A stretch of DNA of 64,000 nt from Raphanus sativus (GCF_000801105.2 NC_079519.1:10724668-10788667); one strand, 5' to 3'; shown: positions 41,792 to 53,376, numbered from the stretch's first letter. Notes: generated by a model not told the origin, from the letters alone. Translations and numbers: made by a program.

Positions 41792-44186
41792 TAAAAGAAA
41801 TTTAAACTAAAGTATTAAAGTTGATTTGGCATTTCTCGCCATGTTATGTAACATCATTTATAGTTTACTATCTATTTTCCTGCACTGTATGCAGTGATTT
41901 AATTGAACATAAAATTTAAACAAAATAAAAAATATTTATTTTAAATTATATTTATGAATAGATATATATCTTTAAAATTATAGTTTTAGATATATTTTTC
42001 TAAACAGATATATTTTTCTATTTCTTTTTGATAAAATATATAAAATCAATTTGTATAAATTAATTAAAAATTAATTAAAACCTGTATAGTTATGAAAAAG
42101 TACAATTTAACAGTATTTTAAAAAAGTTTAGATATACAAAAGAAGCTAACAATATTACGATTCAAATTTATATATTTTTTAAAAAATATAAAACAATTTG
42201 AAGATCTCTTTTAGTATTTAAATTTTATAATTGTAAAACATTCGAAATAAATAATATTTTGATTTTTTAATATTATTATATTGCTATTATTATATTATCT
42301 AATGTCATATTTGAAAGTATTTATTTTAAAGATGATGTATAATTACTATCATTTTATAAAAAACTTATGAAAAATATAAATAAACAATATATATAATCGT
42401 ACATGTCATCATTCTAACATTCCATGTCATATTTATTTGGTGAAAGTGATTGTCTATAGGACATGTGTTAAAATTATTTGGCCAATAGTGTTTAAAAAAT
42501 GTAATTGTACATGTCATTATTCTAACATGTCATATTACATTTATTTGGTGAAAGTGATTATCGAATGACATATATCTCAAAATCACTTAGCAAATAATTA
42601 ATAGGGAATAATATTTCATTGCAGTAAATGATTCACTTAATATTATATTATTTCATTGCAATGAATAATATAAAGGAATTTCAGACAAACCCACAAGGCT
42701 TAAGCCTGTTTAAATTTCCAATCTTGTTTAGTTGGGCCACGTAGCTAGATCCTCCATTTATATCCCATCCCATAAGCTATAAAGTTTCTTTAACTTTGTC
42801 ATTTATTATTTCCAAAATTATTAGATGTCTATTATAGGCCAGCCTATGTTTTCTATAAGTTTCTGAACCTTAATATTGTATTCATCAAATAATAATAAGA
42901 ACAACCAAATTTTCTCTCTTGATTCACAACACTGTTATTAGCACAAAATTCTAACCCTAACTGATAAACAAAATTCTCGTAAGATTGTTGATCGATACTA
43001 TATATTGATTGTCTATCGATATTATATGTTGAGTGTCGATCGATACACCTTTCAAAACGTTGATCAATGCATCTATAGGATTGTTGATCGATATTTCTTC
43101 TAGCAAGTTTTATCGAATGAGTTTGATGTGCTCACTAATTAACTAAATCAGCTGTTGTTTCTAACAATCTTAGTTCTGTGAGAATCAATTCAGGTAAAAG
43201 ACCAAGCTTTTACTTGCGCCTAATTATCTAATATCAGGGTTCTAATTAACTACTCTAGACACAAGAAATAAGAGAAATTCTGTTGATTGGTATCTCTAAC
43301 AACTTAGGATTTCTATATTTTGGACTAATTCTTCATAACCTATTTAAACCTAAATCTAACAAGTGAATTACTGAGACATAGATAAGCAAAAAATAATCAT
43401 AAATATCAATTTCATAAATATAATAAGATAGAAAAACTAGAATTCCAACAAAAGCTCTGAAGGAATCTTGGATATTCTCTCCAAACTACTAAAAATCATA
43501 AATATTAGGTTATGTTTGCTGTGAAAAGTAGAAAATAAGAAAGCATGTGTTGCCTAGAAAAATTACAGAGCACTTAAATATTAGGTTAGAGTCACCCATG
43601 GACATTCTTGTAAATTGTGGAAGACTTGGGCTTTAAGGCGGCTGAGAACCAAGTTGGTTTTTGCGTGATATGCCTTCCATCGACGACACAAGGTGTGTGT
43701 CGATCGGTTTTTGACTTTAAATGTCGATCTATGAACTGGTTCGATAGTCAGCTACGAGTTTCTTCTATCTTTATCTCCAAAGCTACAAGTTTGGTGACTA
43801 TTCTAGCATGTTAGGTTGGCACTCTCATATTCGATTATTGGATATCAGTTTAATGCTTAACCTAGAATTTATTTAATACCCAAATAACTTGAAATTTATA
43901 TATATGTATATAAATATATATATAATACATGTTTAGTGTTTTAATTATTTTCCACAATTTTGATAAGTTTTGGGGTTTCTTGTATGTTTTCAAAAATGAG
44001 TAATTTAAGTTTTTCTGCTTTTTGAATATTTTTAGGTTTCCATTTATTATTTTGAATATTAGGCATTTTTTTTATTTTCGTAGTTTTTATTTATGTTTGA
44101 ATTGGTAGATACATTTTTTTTTTGATTTTGGATAATTTCTGATCAATTTTAATATATGAGAACTAACTCATCAAGAACTGTGGAAG
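41792..44186. other. Gene-free AT-rich region
   Basis: No gene is supported. It holds a ~107-bp tandem duplication (42399-42600). A segment near 42960-43760 has recurrent TGATCGATA/TCGATCGA words, which from memory occur in crucifer gypsy-type elements, but there is no LTR pair. Confidence 0.4.
42399..42600. repeat. Two-unit tandem repeat, period about 107 bp
   Basis: TACATGTCATCATTCTAACA followed by TTTATTTGGTGAAAGTGATT recurs about 107 bp later with scattered changes. Confidence 0.65.
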
Positions 44187-44520
44187 CACCGTAACCTAAT
44201 GGTTAAGGTCTAAAGGCTTCTATACACATGTCTGGGGTTCGACTCCAAGACTATGCAATTTATTGCAGATTATCTCAAATCCAGATTTCAAGTCCCGAAA
44301 AAAGTGCGATTTATTAGGCAACTAGAAAGAAGGATTACAGGCAACTATACAAATTATAGAAGGAAGGATTACAAGGGATCTTCAACATGGTGCAAGTAAA
44401 TCTGGTTAGGCGTGGATCTTCGTAGGACGGCTCAGATGATGCAGTTAGACATAGATCTTCATAAGACAGGTAGTATTGTCAATTGTTGAATCGTCTATGT
44501 AAGCTTCCTAATAATTGTAA
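44187..44520 (+). mobile_element. tRNA-derived SINE-like element
   Basis: A pol III promoter layout is visible. The A box is TAACCTAATGG, one change from consensus, near 44198. An exact B box, GGTTCGACTCC, lies near 44237. The head does not fold as an intact tRNA, so a SINE head is more likely than a tRNA gene. The body, with two related GATCTTC(G/A)TA segments, ends near GTAA just before the adjacent Helitron. No target duplication was found. Confidence 0.5.
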
Positions 44521-46410
44521 CTAGAGATAGATCCGCGCTCTGCGCGGAATTTTTTTTCAATCTACTATATTAAGTTAGTGGTATATACAATATGTATATA
44601 ATATTTTATGTAATTTACATCTATATAATATATGTCCGTAAATATATTTACTTATGAGGATGCTATATGTACAATATTGTACATGGTGGGTTTTTTTCTA
44701 CGAAAAAATTTAAAGTTTTGGAAACTATATTTTCTATTTCTTTTAGTTTTAGATGTTTTGTATTATTTTTTAAATTGATAAATTTCAATAATAGTTTATT
44801 TAATAGAAATAATTAAATTTTATTTATACCAAATTCTAATATTTATATAAATACATATGTCAAATTCATAATTATTTAAGTTGTTAATAGGAAAGTCGAA
44901 AAATAAGGTAGGTGAAAATCTTGTTGAAAAAAATATTTGAAACATAAAAAATATAAGAGAATATCGTAAATAATATATTGTATTAACTGGTTATCGATTA
45001 TTTGGTGTGCAAGTCAAGTTTATTTAGATTTGATCAAATCTTTTTTTACTAATATCTTTCTAATATTATTATTAGCAACGATTTATATAATCAATAGATA
45101 GGAATGTGAGTTTCCATATATTTATAAGTTTGGCCCGTATAAGGTTCAATAAATTATGTGATTTAATCTATAGTATAAGAGTTCAAAGTAAGAGTAATTG
45201 TATTGCTTGTGTTATTGTAATATAATACAATCGGTCTAGATTGTTGGTTTCGTTTGGATTACTTATTAGGATTAAAAGGAAATCTATACAACATATAATT
45301 GAGTATATTGTTCATAAGAAAAAGTACAAATCAACTTTGAGAAAATTTAATCTATATTATAAAACAGGCTGGACAAAAAATCTGAATCCGTATAACCGAA
45401 CTGAACCCGATCCGAAAAAGTAATCCGAACTAAAATTATTTAGATATCTGAACGGGTTCAAAATTTTGGTATTTAAAAAACCAAAGCCAAACACGATCCG
45501 AACCAAAATATTTTGGGTACCCGAATGTATCCGAAATAGAATTATACACCTATGTATATTAATTAATTTTAGATATAATATATACTTATATATATATATA
45601 TATGTTAAGTTATCCAAAGGCTTGAAAATATACATACAAATAGTTAAAAGTAAATATCTAAAATAGTTAAAGTATAGTCAAGGAACCAAAATACTTAAAT
45701 TTCTATTTTATTCTATCCAAGTAGTCAAACCAAATCAATTTATATGTTAATTTTATGTATATTGACATATGTTATTCAAATTTATATGTAATATAATTTT
45801 TTTTTTTGATTTTAAGAAATTTAAAGTATATAATGAATTTTAAAATTTAAAAAAATCATTGAAATGGGTTATTCTAATCCTAACTGAATCCGCAAAGATC
45901 TGAACTGAACCCGAACCGAATTTTAGAAGTATCCGTATGAGGCTGAAATTTTTGACCCCGAAAACTCGTAATTCGAATAGACCTGAACGAAAACCCGAAT
46001 GGATACTCGAACGTCCACCCCAATTATAAGAGGTCCAAGTAAGAATAATTGTATAGCTTGTATTATTTATATAACACAATCAGCTAAATTGTTGGTTTTG
46101 TTTGGCTTACTTAATAAGATAAACGAAATTCTATAGAACATATTATATATAACACAATCGGGCGTTCATTTTGTTTTGTTGACTTAAGTAGATTAAACGA
46201 AATTATATAGAGCCTAAAATTTAGGACATTGTTGGTTAATGTTTAGTTGGCCGGTTAATATTTAATTCTAGCGTATGATTATAACTAATTGAGATAACTT
46301 GATATGGTCCATTTATTATGTACCACACTAATAAAAATTAAACAAGCCAAAACTTAAATGAAAATATCTATGGCAGATAAAATTTAGGACTCTATTTTAA
46401 TAGATTAGAT
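44521..46410 (-). mobile_element. Non-autonomous Helitron, 1.9 kb
   Basis: On the minus strand it starts after A with TCTAATCTATTAAAATAGAG (5' end at 46410). It ends with the hairpin CCGCGC-AGA-GCGCGG (44547-44533), eight spacer bases and CTAG (44524-44521), followed by T. These are the standard Helitron termini with insertion between A and T. No Rep/helicase sequence is present. A hAT MITE is nested at 45364-46022. Confidence 0.87.
45364..46022. mobile_element. hAT MITE nested in Helitron
   Basis: A 659-bp element. Near-matching 8-bp flanks ATTATAAA (45356-45363) and ATTATAAG (46023-46030) surround ends with CAGGCTGGAC and, inverted, TGGGGTGGAC. The interior has the same GAACCCGAACCGA-type words as 53556-54181. 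Confidence 0.65.
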
Positions 46411-46446
46411 ATCATAATAAATCACTGTTAAAAAAATTCATCAAAA

Positions 46447-46596
46447 ACTAGACATGCATCATTAACTTATTACAAAACTAAAGGTTGCAACTTCTTAATT
46501 AAAAAAGAGTAAAAAAAAACTCATGAAGAACTAGACATGCATCATTAACTTATTACAAAACTAAAGGTAGCAACTTCTTAATTAAAAAAGAGAAAA
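46447..46596. repeat. Two-unit tandem repeat, period 83 bp
   Basis: ACTAGACATGCATCATTAAC through CTTCTTAATTAAAAAAGAG occurs at 46447 and again 83 bp later with one substitution, separated by TAAAAAAAAA. The A-run between the copies recalls the shorter insertions in the window. Confidence 0.8.
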
Positions 46597-47254
46597 GTAA
46601 AATGATAAATGACCATATTAAATAAAATATTTTTGTGATTCTGGAATTTGAAATCTAAAATCGGAAGAGAAAGTTTCTATTTTTTTTGGTCAAAGAAGAA
46701 AAGATTCTATATGGAGCGATTTCTCTGATATATATATATGATTTCCTTTTAATTACCACATAATATATACTATTTAAAAGTACAAATATTAACTTATCCT
46801 CAAAATAACCTTTTAATTACATTGTAATGCCATTGAAAACTTCCTAATCCTAACTTCTAGCATTTATTTATTTTTTCTCAATTAAAACAACAGATATCTA
46901 AATTAATTTCAAACTAATTAATGCTAAAACTATATTATTAAATTTTACTGAATTTAAAGCCTAAACTACCTTGCTTAATCGATAACAAGATACCCATCAT
47001 TACGTGAGTATTTTTAGTTTTTTTTAAATAAAGGCTATTCATTACTATTACGTTTTTATATTAGTAAGATATTGATATATTCATATACATGACTCAAAGT
47101 CTATTTATTTCCACAATCAGATACTTTTGATAGGTAACATAACCAAAATAAATAAATAGTTGATTTACATAAGCAGCCAGCATATACCAACGAAAATACA
47201 TCATCTTGTGCATATAGTTTTACAGATTACGATTCTATTTTTTTATAAATGTAT
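46597..47254. other. AT-rich spacer before rDNA fragment
   Basis: No gene is supported. It contains a short-insert site at 46670-46710. Confidence 0.4.
46670..46710. repeat. 11-bp near-identical repeat around T-run insert
   Basis: AAAGTTTCTAT (46670-46680) and AAAGATTCTAT (46700-46710) bracket TTTTTTTGGTCAAAGAAGA. Confidence 0.5.
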
Positions 47255-47477
47255 TTAAGCCGAGTGTACGTCTGCCTGGGTGTCATAAATCATCGTCCCC
47301 CCATCCTCCCGAGGATATAGGACGGAAGCTGGTCTCCCGTGTGTTACCGCACGCGGTTGGCCAAAATCCGAGCTAAGGATGCCAGGAGCGTCTTGACATG
47401 CGGTGGTGAATTCAATCTCCTCGTCATATTGTCGATCGTTCCGGTCCAAAAGCTCTTGATGACCCAAAGTCCTCAAC
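47255..47477 (+). other. ITS2 fragment of nuclear rDNA
   Basis: GC-rich sequence directly preceding the 25S start and unlike its AT-rich surroundings. It is consistent with the 3' part of crucifer ITS2. The left break is at about 47255. Confidence 0.75.
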
Positions 47478-47612
47478 GCGACCCCAGGTCAGGCGGGATC
47501 ACCCGCTGAATTTAAGCATATCAATAAGCGGAGAAAAAGAAACTAATAAGGATTCCCTTAGTAACGGCGAACCGGGAAGAGCCCAGCTTGAAAATCGGAC
47601 GTCTTCGGCGTT

Positions 47613-47643
<31 letters not shown>

Positions 47644-47700
47644 ACGGACCGGGCCCAAGTTCCCTGGAAAGGAGCGCCAGAGAGGGTGAGAGCCCCGTCG

Positions 47701-47733
<33 letters not shown>

Positions 47734-47771
47734 TACGAGTCGGGTTGTTTGGGATTGCAGCCCCAATCGGA

Positions 47772-47816
<45 letters not shown>

Positions 47817-47828
47817 GAACAAGTACCG
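47478..47828 (+). rRNA. 25S rRNA gene, 5' fragment (pseudogene)
   Basis: It starts GCGACCCCAGGTCAGGCGGG, the 5' end of plant 25S rRNA, and follows the gene for about 351 bases to AACAAGTACCG, where similarity stops abruptly. Compared with the Arabidopsis sequence as I remember it, there are several substitutions, mostly C to T or G to A (for example GATCACC for GATTACC is the reverse, but CTAATAAGG for CTAACAAGG and CGGACGG for CGGGCGG). That is the pattern expected of a methylated, non-functional copy. Only about a tenth of the gene is present, so it cannot make rRNA. Confidence 0.92.
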
Positions 47829-48202
47829 ATATATGAAATTATGTTTTATTATGAAATTTTTTTTTCCCTTAAATTGATAGTTTTAAACTTGATTACCGGC
47901 ATATGATAACAAAAACTCTCTTATTAATCGAACAAAAATAGGATGAAAAACCCTAACCTAATCCAGGAGAAACGAGAAAACCCCTAAAGAGAAGAGGTAG
48001 AGGCAGAGACGACGACGATTGCGATGCCACTCCGTTTTTTTTCTCTTCTTTTGTTTGTTTGCGGTTACGATTTTTTTTTTTATTTCTCAAAACGATGATG
48101 AGATGCTCTGCTGCTTTCCCAAGGTTTTTTTTTGTTTGGTCAATTTGCTTTTGGACTCGGGTCTTTTCGACTCTGACTTTAACCTTTGTGGTGTTTTTTA
48201 TA
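47829..48202. other. Spacer between rDNA fragment and Stowaway MITE
   Basis: Short T-rich frames occur here but none is supported as a gene. Confidence 0.4.
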
Positions 48203-48462
48203 CTCCCTCTGTATCACATTAAGTGGTGTTTAAAGAATTTTTTTTTTGTTCTAAAATAATTGATGTTCTCCCTATTCTATGTAGAATTTAATAACATTTG
48301 AATTTTGTAACCAATTACAAAATGCTATTTTCTTTTTTTATTGGTTGAACTATTCTCATTTAATGCTATTTGTATCTAACCAATGTAAATTGTATAAAAG
48401 TTAGTATTTTCTTAATCTATGTGCTAAAACCTTAAACATCACTTATAGTGATACAGAGGGAG
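48203..48462. mobile_element. Stowaway MITE, TA duplication
   Basis: A 260-bp element with ends CTCCCTCTGTATCAC and GTGATACAGAGGGAG between TA dinucleotides. Confidence 0.88.
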
Positions 48463-49726
48463 TACTATTTTAAATCTCGTTTGATGAATTTGATGACCAG
48501 ATTAAAATAAGAGAATAATTATTAAAAAAAGTTTTAATCTTATATTTTGGGGTAGTCCTAGGTTTTCGAATCTTTACACAAACATCATAAAAGAAAAAGG
48601 ATCAACTTTACATTGAGAAATTCTAATCAACTTTTTTTTCTCTCTCCAAAGAGCTTCGCAATTTAGATTTTCACAGTGAACATTACTAATTTATCTATTC
48701 TATTAAAATAGAATCACAATTTTTTTTGTGTGAATTTTTTTTTAAAAAATAAACATGCTCTAAAAAATATTATTTCATTTATTTTTAGTTAATATTTTCT
48801 GAATTATGGCTATAACTACTTACGCCAATAATAACTGTACGGTTAACAAATATATTTTCGCATCATTAATGAATTTTATATACACGACATTGGTATATAT
48901 ATAAACTAACTTATTCTTAATAAGATTCATTCTTGAACCGGTTTACTTTATACATTTAATAAACAAAGAAGCATTTGATTAAACCAGTTCAAGATCCATT
49001 CTGAAAAGGTAAATTTATATATCATTTAGTATTTTGTGTGAGTTTACTAATCGGATATTCTAAATGTACATATCAAAGCTAAAATAAGAATCACATATTT
49101 TTTGGATAATTGAATTTAAATTTCAGAAACACAATTGATTTATAGATAGATAGATAGTTTTTTCGTAAATTTGATTGTTCATTTTCAAAAAAAAAAATTA
49201 ATAAACTTTTAACTATTTACTTGATAATATTAATCTAACAAACTAAAAATTTATTTTTTGTCAAAAAATATATTCAACAGTCCATATTGTGAAATGTTAC
49301 AATATCTTTAGACATACCAATAATTTTATATTTTTCCAAACTTATAAGAGCTTATTGAGTTTAATAATTAAACACAAATCCAACAAACAAAATATTTTTT
49401 GGTATTTTAAAGAAGATAAAAATTAAATGTGATACTGTGAAACAATTAATTTGATTAAGAACAAGTAAACTATAACAATATTGGGTTTGAAAAAAATGAT
49501 TTACACATTTCAAAATATGTGATTGTTATAGTATATTGTACCATTTTTAAAGTAAAAACAATATGTTTATGTAAATATAAATGAAAATAAACACTCTCAC
49601 AAGTAGTACATTTTAATAATCACGTAAGCAACATATAACTGATATCTTATTTTCTGTAATGTTTTGACTGATATAAACTAGATTAATGTATGCAGAGCCA
49701 TGACTAGCAAATTCATGTATAACATT
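48463..49726. other. Gene-free AT-rich spacer
   Basis: No gene, RNA or element ends are recognised, apart from simple repeats such as the ATAG repeat near 49145. Confidence 0.45.
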
Positions 49727-49734
49727 TATGTACA

Positions 49735-50572
49735 TAGTAGTGTCAAATGGTCGGGCCGACCATGGGCCAACCGTGTCCAAATTGTTGTGGGCGGTCATGG
49801 TCAGGACCAAACATCATGTGGTCCAATTGGGCCTAGAACCGATATTAATCATGGGCGTCTGGTCTAAGACCAATTGGACATTGGGCAAACCGAAACTCTT
49901 AAAATTCTAGATTTTCTAATTTGGGGGAAATTGAAAAATCAGAGATCATCGACTCCGAGTCTCTGATTCTCTCCTCTTTCGTCTCTGAGATCGTATTCTT
50001 CTTCCTTCTCCTCCGTAGGGTCATGGGTTGATCTCTGCCTCTAGTCCTATAGGTAAGGTCTGATAACTCTCGGTTCATAAACGACATGACCCATTGATTC
50101 ATTGATAACGATTCATCTCTAATCCTGGATTTCTCTCAGTTACGAAAGTAGAAAGGTGAAACTCTCTTACACTCTGTCTCTCTCTCCCGGCGATCTCCCT
50201 CTCTCTCAATTAAGAATCAACCGGCTTAGTGTATTAGTTCTGGGTATTTCAATTTGGCAAAAAAAATGATAATTACAGATTTTATAAAATGTAAATAAGT
50301 ACGAATGAATAATTACAGATTTTCTAAAAAACTATATGTAAAAATAAATAAATTACAGATTTTATAAAAATAATTGTGAATAGTATAAATATGAAACATA
50401 TAAATTAAATAAAATACAAACAAAATCTATTGGTTGCCCATGGGCTTGACCATTTGGCCATGGTTCTTATTGGTCTTGAGTATTTTTTGGACCATTGTCC
50501 ATATTGGACCATCCAATATGGCCCATATGTCAAATGGTCTATTTGGTCTGGACAGCCCATTTGACAGTATTA
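49735..50572. mobile_element. hAT-like non-autonomous element upstream of PPR gene
   Basis: An 838-bp element flanked by the perfect 8-bp repeat TATGTACA (49727-49734 and 50573-50580). The ends are TAGTAGTGTCAAATGG and, inverted, TAATACTGTCAAATGG (14 of 16 alike). Subterminal regions repeat TGGTCC and GGACCA words. It has no transposase. It ends 85 bp before the PPR start codon, so it occupies the proximal promoter or 5' UTR position. Confidence 0.85.
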
Positions 50573-50657
50573 TATGTACAGTCGGGACGGTTAGACCTCG
50601 TTGTTGTTGATGTAGGAATAGTGACGTGACAGTTTCGGCCTTTCTCAACCAGAAAAA
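50573..50657 (+). promoter_or_regulatory. Remaining native leader of PPR gene
   Basis: Only 85 bases separate the hAT-like element (including its right target duplication) from the PPR ATG. No TATA box is evident here, so transcription may start within or be affected by the element. Confidence 0.4.
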
Positions 50658-53342
50658 ATGACGAGCAAAGTAGCAGCTTCAGCATTTCTGTCTCGCAGTA
50701 ACGAACTGAGTAACCATCTTCAACAATCATGCATTCGGATTCTCTCCTTCTGCGAATCGACTTCATCGGGCATTGTTTCACACATCCACTGTCCCGTAAT
50801 CAAGCTATGTCTTCTACATAATCTCAACTTATGCAACAATCTTTTGAGTCTTTACTTGAAAACAGATGGAATCTTGAACGCCCGTAAACTGTTCGACGAA
50901 ATGCCGCAGAGAACCGTTTTCGCCTGGACTGTTATGATCTCTTCTTACACCAAAACCCAAGAGCTCGCGTCCGCGCTTTCCTTGTTTGAACAGATGTTGG
51001 CTTCGGGAACAGTTCCCAACGAATTCACGTTTTCATCAGTGTTAAGATCTTCTGCTGGTTTAAGAGAGCTTAACTACGGAGCCCGAGTTCATGGTTCTGT
51101 TATAAAGACTGGGTTTTTGGGAAACTCGGTTGTAGGAAGCAGCTTGACTGATATGTATTCAAAGTGTGGGAAACTTAAGGAAGCTCGTGAACTGTTTATC
51201 TCTTGTAAGAACGGTGCTGATACCATCTCGTGGACCATGATGATATCTTCTTTAGTTGAAGCTCGTAAATGGAAAGAGGCGTTGCAGTTTTACTCTGAGA
51301 TGGTCGAAGCTGGCGTTCCTCCTAACGAGTACACCTTCGTAAAGCTTTTAGGTGCCTCTTCTTTTCTCGGTTTGGAGTTTGGTAAAGTCATTCATAGCAA
51401 CATAATCGTTCGTGGAGTTTTGCTGAATGTGGTGTTGAAGACATCTCTTGTTGATTTCTACTCGAGGTTTGCTGAAATGGAGGATTCTGTAAAGGTTTTG
51501 AATTCGAGTGGAGAACAGGATGTGTTTCTTTGGACATCTGTTGTATCAGGGTTTGTGAGAAACTTGAGAGCCAAGGAAGCTGTTGCTACATTTCTTCAGA
51601 TGCGAGGTTTGGGTTTGCAACCGGATAATTTCACGTTCACTGCAATCTTGAGCTTATGCTCCTCTGTCCAGTCGTTGGATTTAGGGAAGCAGATTCATTC
51701 ACTGACAGTTAAGGTCGGACTGGAGGACAGCACTGATGTCGGAAATGCACTTTTAGATACGTACATGAAGTGCTCGGCATCAGAAGTAGAAGCTTTGAGA
51801 GTCTTCGGAGCAATGATTTCACCAGACGTCGTCTCTTGGACAACGTTACTCTTAGGTCTTGTTGATCACGGGTTTGAACAAGATTGTTTTGGAGTGTTGA
51901 TGGAGATGGTAAGACAAGGAGTAGATCCCAATGGTGTCACTCTATCAGGTGTTCTCCGAGCCTGCAGCAAGTTAAAATTTGTAAGGCGGGTACTAGAGAT
52001 TCATGGATATATACTCAGACGACACGTAGATGATGAAATCATCGTAGGGAATTCACTCGTTGATGCATACGCCAGCTCGGATAAGGTAGCTTATTCCTGG
52101 AACGTGGCTAAGTCAATGGATAGGAGAGATACTATTACGTACACGAGCTTGGTTACAAGGTTTAACGAGTTGGGCAAGCATGAAATGGCACTAAGTGTCA
52201 TCACCCATATGTATGGTGATGGAATCAGACCGGATCAGTTCAGCGTACCAGGGTTTATCTCAGCTTCAGCCAACCTGGGAGCTCTTGAAACTGGGAAACA
52301 TCTTCATTGCTACTCCGTGAAATCAGGGTATTCTAGCTCTGTTTCGGTTTCCAATAGTTTGATTGACATGTACGCTAAATGTGGTAGCTTGGAAGATGCA
52401 AAGCAAGTTTTTGAAGAAATAGCTACGCCTGATGTTGTGTCTTGGAATGGGTTGGTCTCAGGATTGGCATCAAACGGCTGTATTTCCTCTGCCCTATCTG
52501 CCTTTGAGGAGATGAGGATGAAAGGAACCGAGACTGATTCAGTAACATTCCTGATATTGCTCTCTGCTTGTAGTAACGGAAGATTAACCGAGATGGGTCT
52601 TGAGTATTTCAATTCAATGGAAAAGATTCATAACATTAAGCCACAGGTAGAGCACTATGTTCATCTAGTTGATATCTTAGGTCGTGCAGGACGACTAGAT
52701 GAAGCAACAGGAATTTTAGAGACGATGCCGTTAAGACCAAATGCTATGATCTTCAAAACGTTGTTGAGAGCTTGTAGATACCATGGGAATTTATCTTTAG
52801 GAGAAGATATGGCTAACAAAGGCTTAGCACTTGCACCATCTGATCCAGCCTTGTACATTCTTTTGGCAGACTTATACGAAGAATCTGGAAAACCAGAGTT
52901 GGCCCAAAAGACTCGAAACTTGATGATCCAGAAAGGTTTGAGTAAGAAGCTAGGGAAGAGCTCTGTGGAGGTTCAAGGAAAACTGCACAGATTTTTCAGT
53001 GAGGATGTTACTACAGTTGAGAAAACAAAGGGGATATACGCAGAGATAGAATGGATAAAGAGTGAGATCGAAAGGTCAGGCTTTACATACCGGAGTAATG
53101 AAAACGCAAGCTATCACAGCGCAAAACAAGCTGCTGTGTTTGGTCTTGTTTACACATCACCACAGACTCCAGTTCATGTTGTGAAGAACAAAATCCTATG
53201 TAAGGACTGCCATGACTTCGTGTCCCTCATCACCCGGTTAGTGGATAAGAATATAACTGTAAGAGATGGGAATCAAGTACATGTGTTCAAGAATGGTAAA
53301 TGTTCTTGCAAAGGGGAAGAAACATCATTTGTATTATCATAG
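50658..53342 (+). CDS. PPR protein, PLS class with E and degenerate DYW domain
   Basis: An intronless 894-codon gene; PPR genes usually lack introns. The N terminus (MTSKVAASAFLSRSNELSNH) is Ser-rich and low in acidic residues, fitting an organelle transit peptide. PLS-type repeats follow, for example ARKLFDEMPQRTVFAWTVMI, DMYSKCGKLKEARELF, PDVVSWNGLVSGLASNG and HYVHLVDILGRAGRLDEA. After the E/E+ region a DYW-like domain begins near residue 800. It keeps CKDCH and the HVFKNGKCSC core. The deaminase HSE motif reads HSA (Ala822 where Glu is expected), and the protein ends CKGEETSFVLS instead of DYW. PPR proteins bind organelle RNA; members with this domain edit C to U. The lesions argue against deaminase activity in this protein itself. 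From memory it corresponds to Arabidopsis At5g52850, of near-identical length. Confidence 0.92.
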   Translation: MTSKVAASAFLSRSNELSNHLQQSCIRILSFCESTSSGIVSHIHCPVIKLCLLHNLNLCNNLLSLYLKTDGILNARKLFDEMPQRTVFAWTVMISSYTKTQELASALSLFEQMLASGTVPNEFTFSSVLRSSAGLRELNYGARVHGSVIKTGFLGNSVVGSSLTDMYSKCGKLKEARELFISCKNGADTISWTMMISSLVEARKWKEALQFYSEMVEAGVPPNEYTFVKLLGASSFLGLEFGKVIHSNIIVRGVLLNVVLKTSLVDFYSRFAEMEDSVKVLNSSGEQDVFLWTSVVSGFVRNLRAKEAVATFLQMRGLGLQPDNFTFTAILSLCSSVQSLDLGKQIHSLTVKVGLEDSTDVGNALLDTYMKCSASEVEALRVFGAMISPDVVSWTTLLLGLVDHGFEQDCFGVLMEMVRQGVDPNGVTLSGVLRACSKLKFVRRVLEIHGYILRRHVDDEIIVGNSLVDAYASSDKVAYSWNVAKSMDRRDTITYTSLVTRFNELGKHEMALSVITHMYGDGIRPDQFSVPGFISASANLGALETGKHLHCYSVKSGYSSSVSVSNSLIDMYAKCGSLEDAKQVFEEIATPDVVSWNGLVSGLASNGCISSALSAFEEMRMKGTETDSVTFLILLSACSNGRLTEMGLEYFNSMEKIHNIKPQVEHYVHLVDILGRAGRLDEATGILETMPLRPNAMIFKTLLRACRYHGNLSLGEDMANKGLALAPSDPALYILLADLYEESGKPELAQKTRNLMIQKGLSKKLGKSSVEVQGKLHRFFSEDVTTVEKTKGIYAEIEWIKSEIERSGFTYRSNENASYHSAKQAAVFGLVYTSPQTPVHVVKNKILCKDCHDFVSLITRLVDKNITVRDGNQVHVFKNGKCSCKGEETSFVLS

Positions 53343-53376
53343 ATTTTTTGAGAAGAATGATAAAACATTTACGAAA

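Noticed and set aside
44187..44260. Functional tRNA gene
   Set aside because: A and B boxes are present, but no acceptor stem or complete cloverleaf could be formed; a SINE head fits better.
47255..47788. Open frames of 73 and 76 codons on the minus strand
   Set aside because: They lie entirely in ITS2/25S rDNA sequence.
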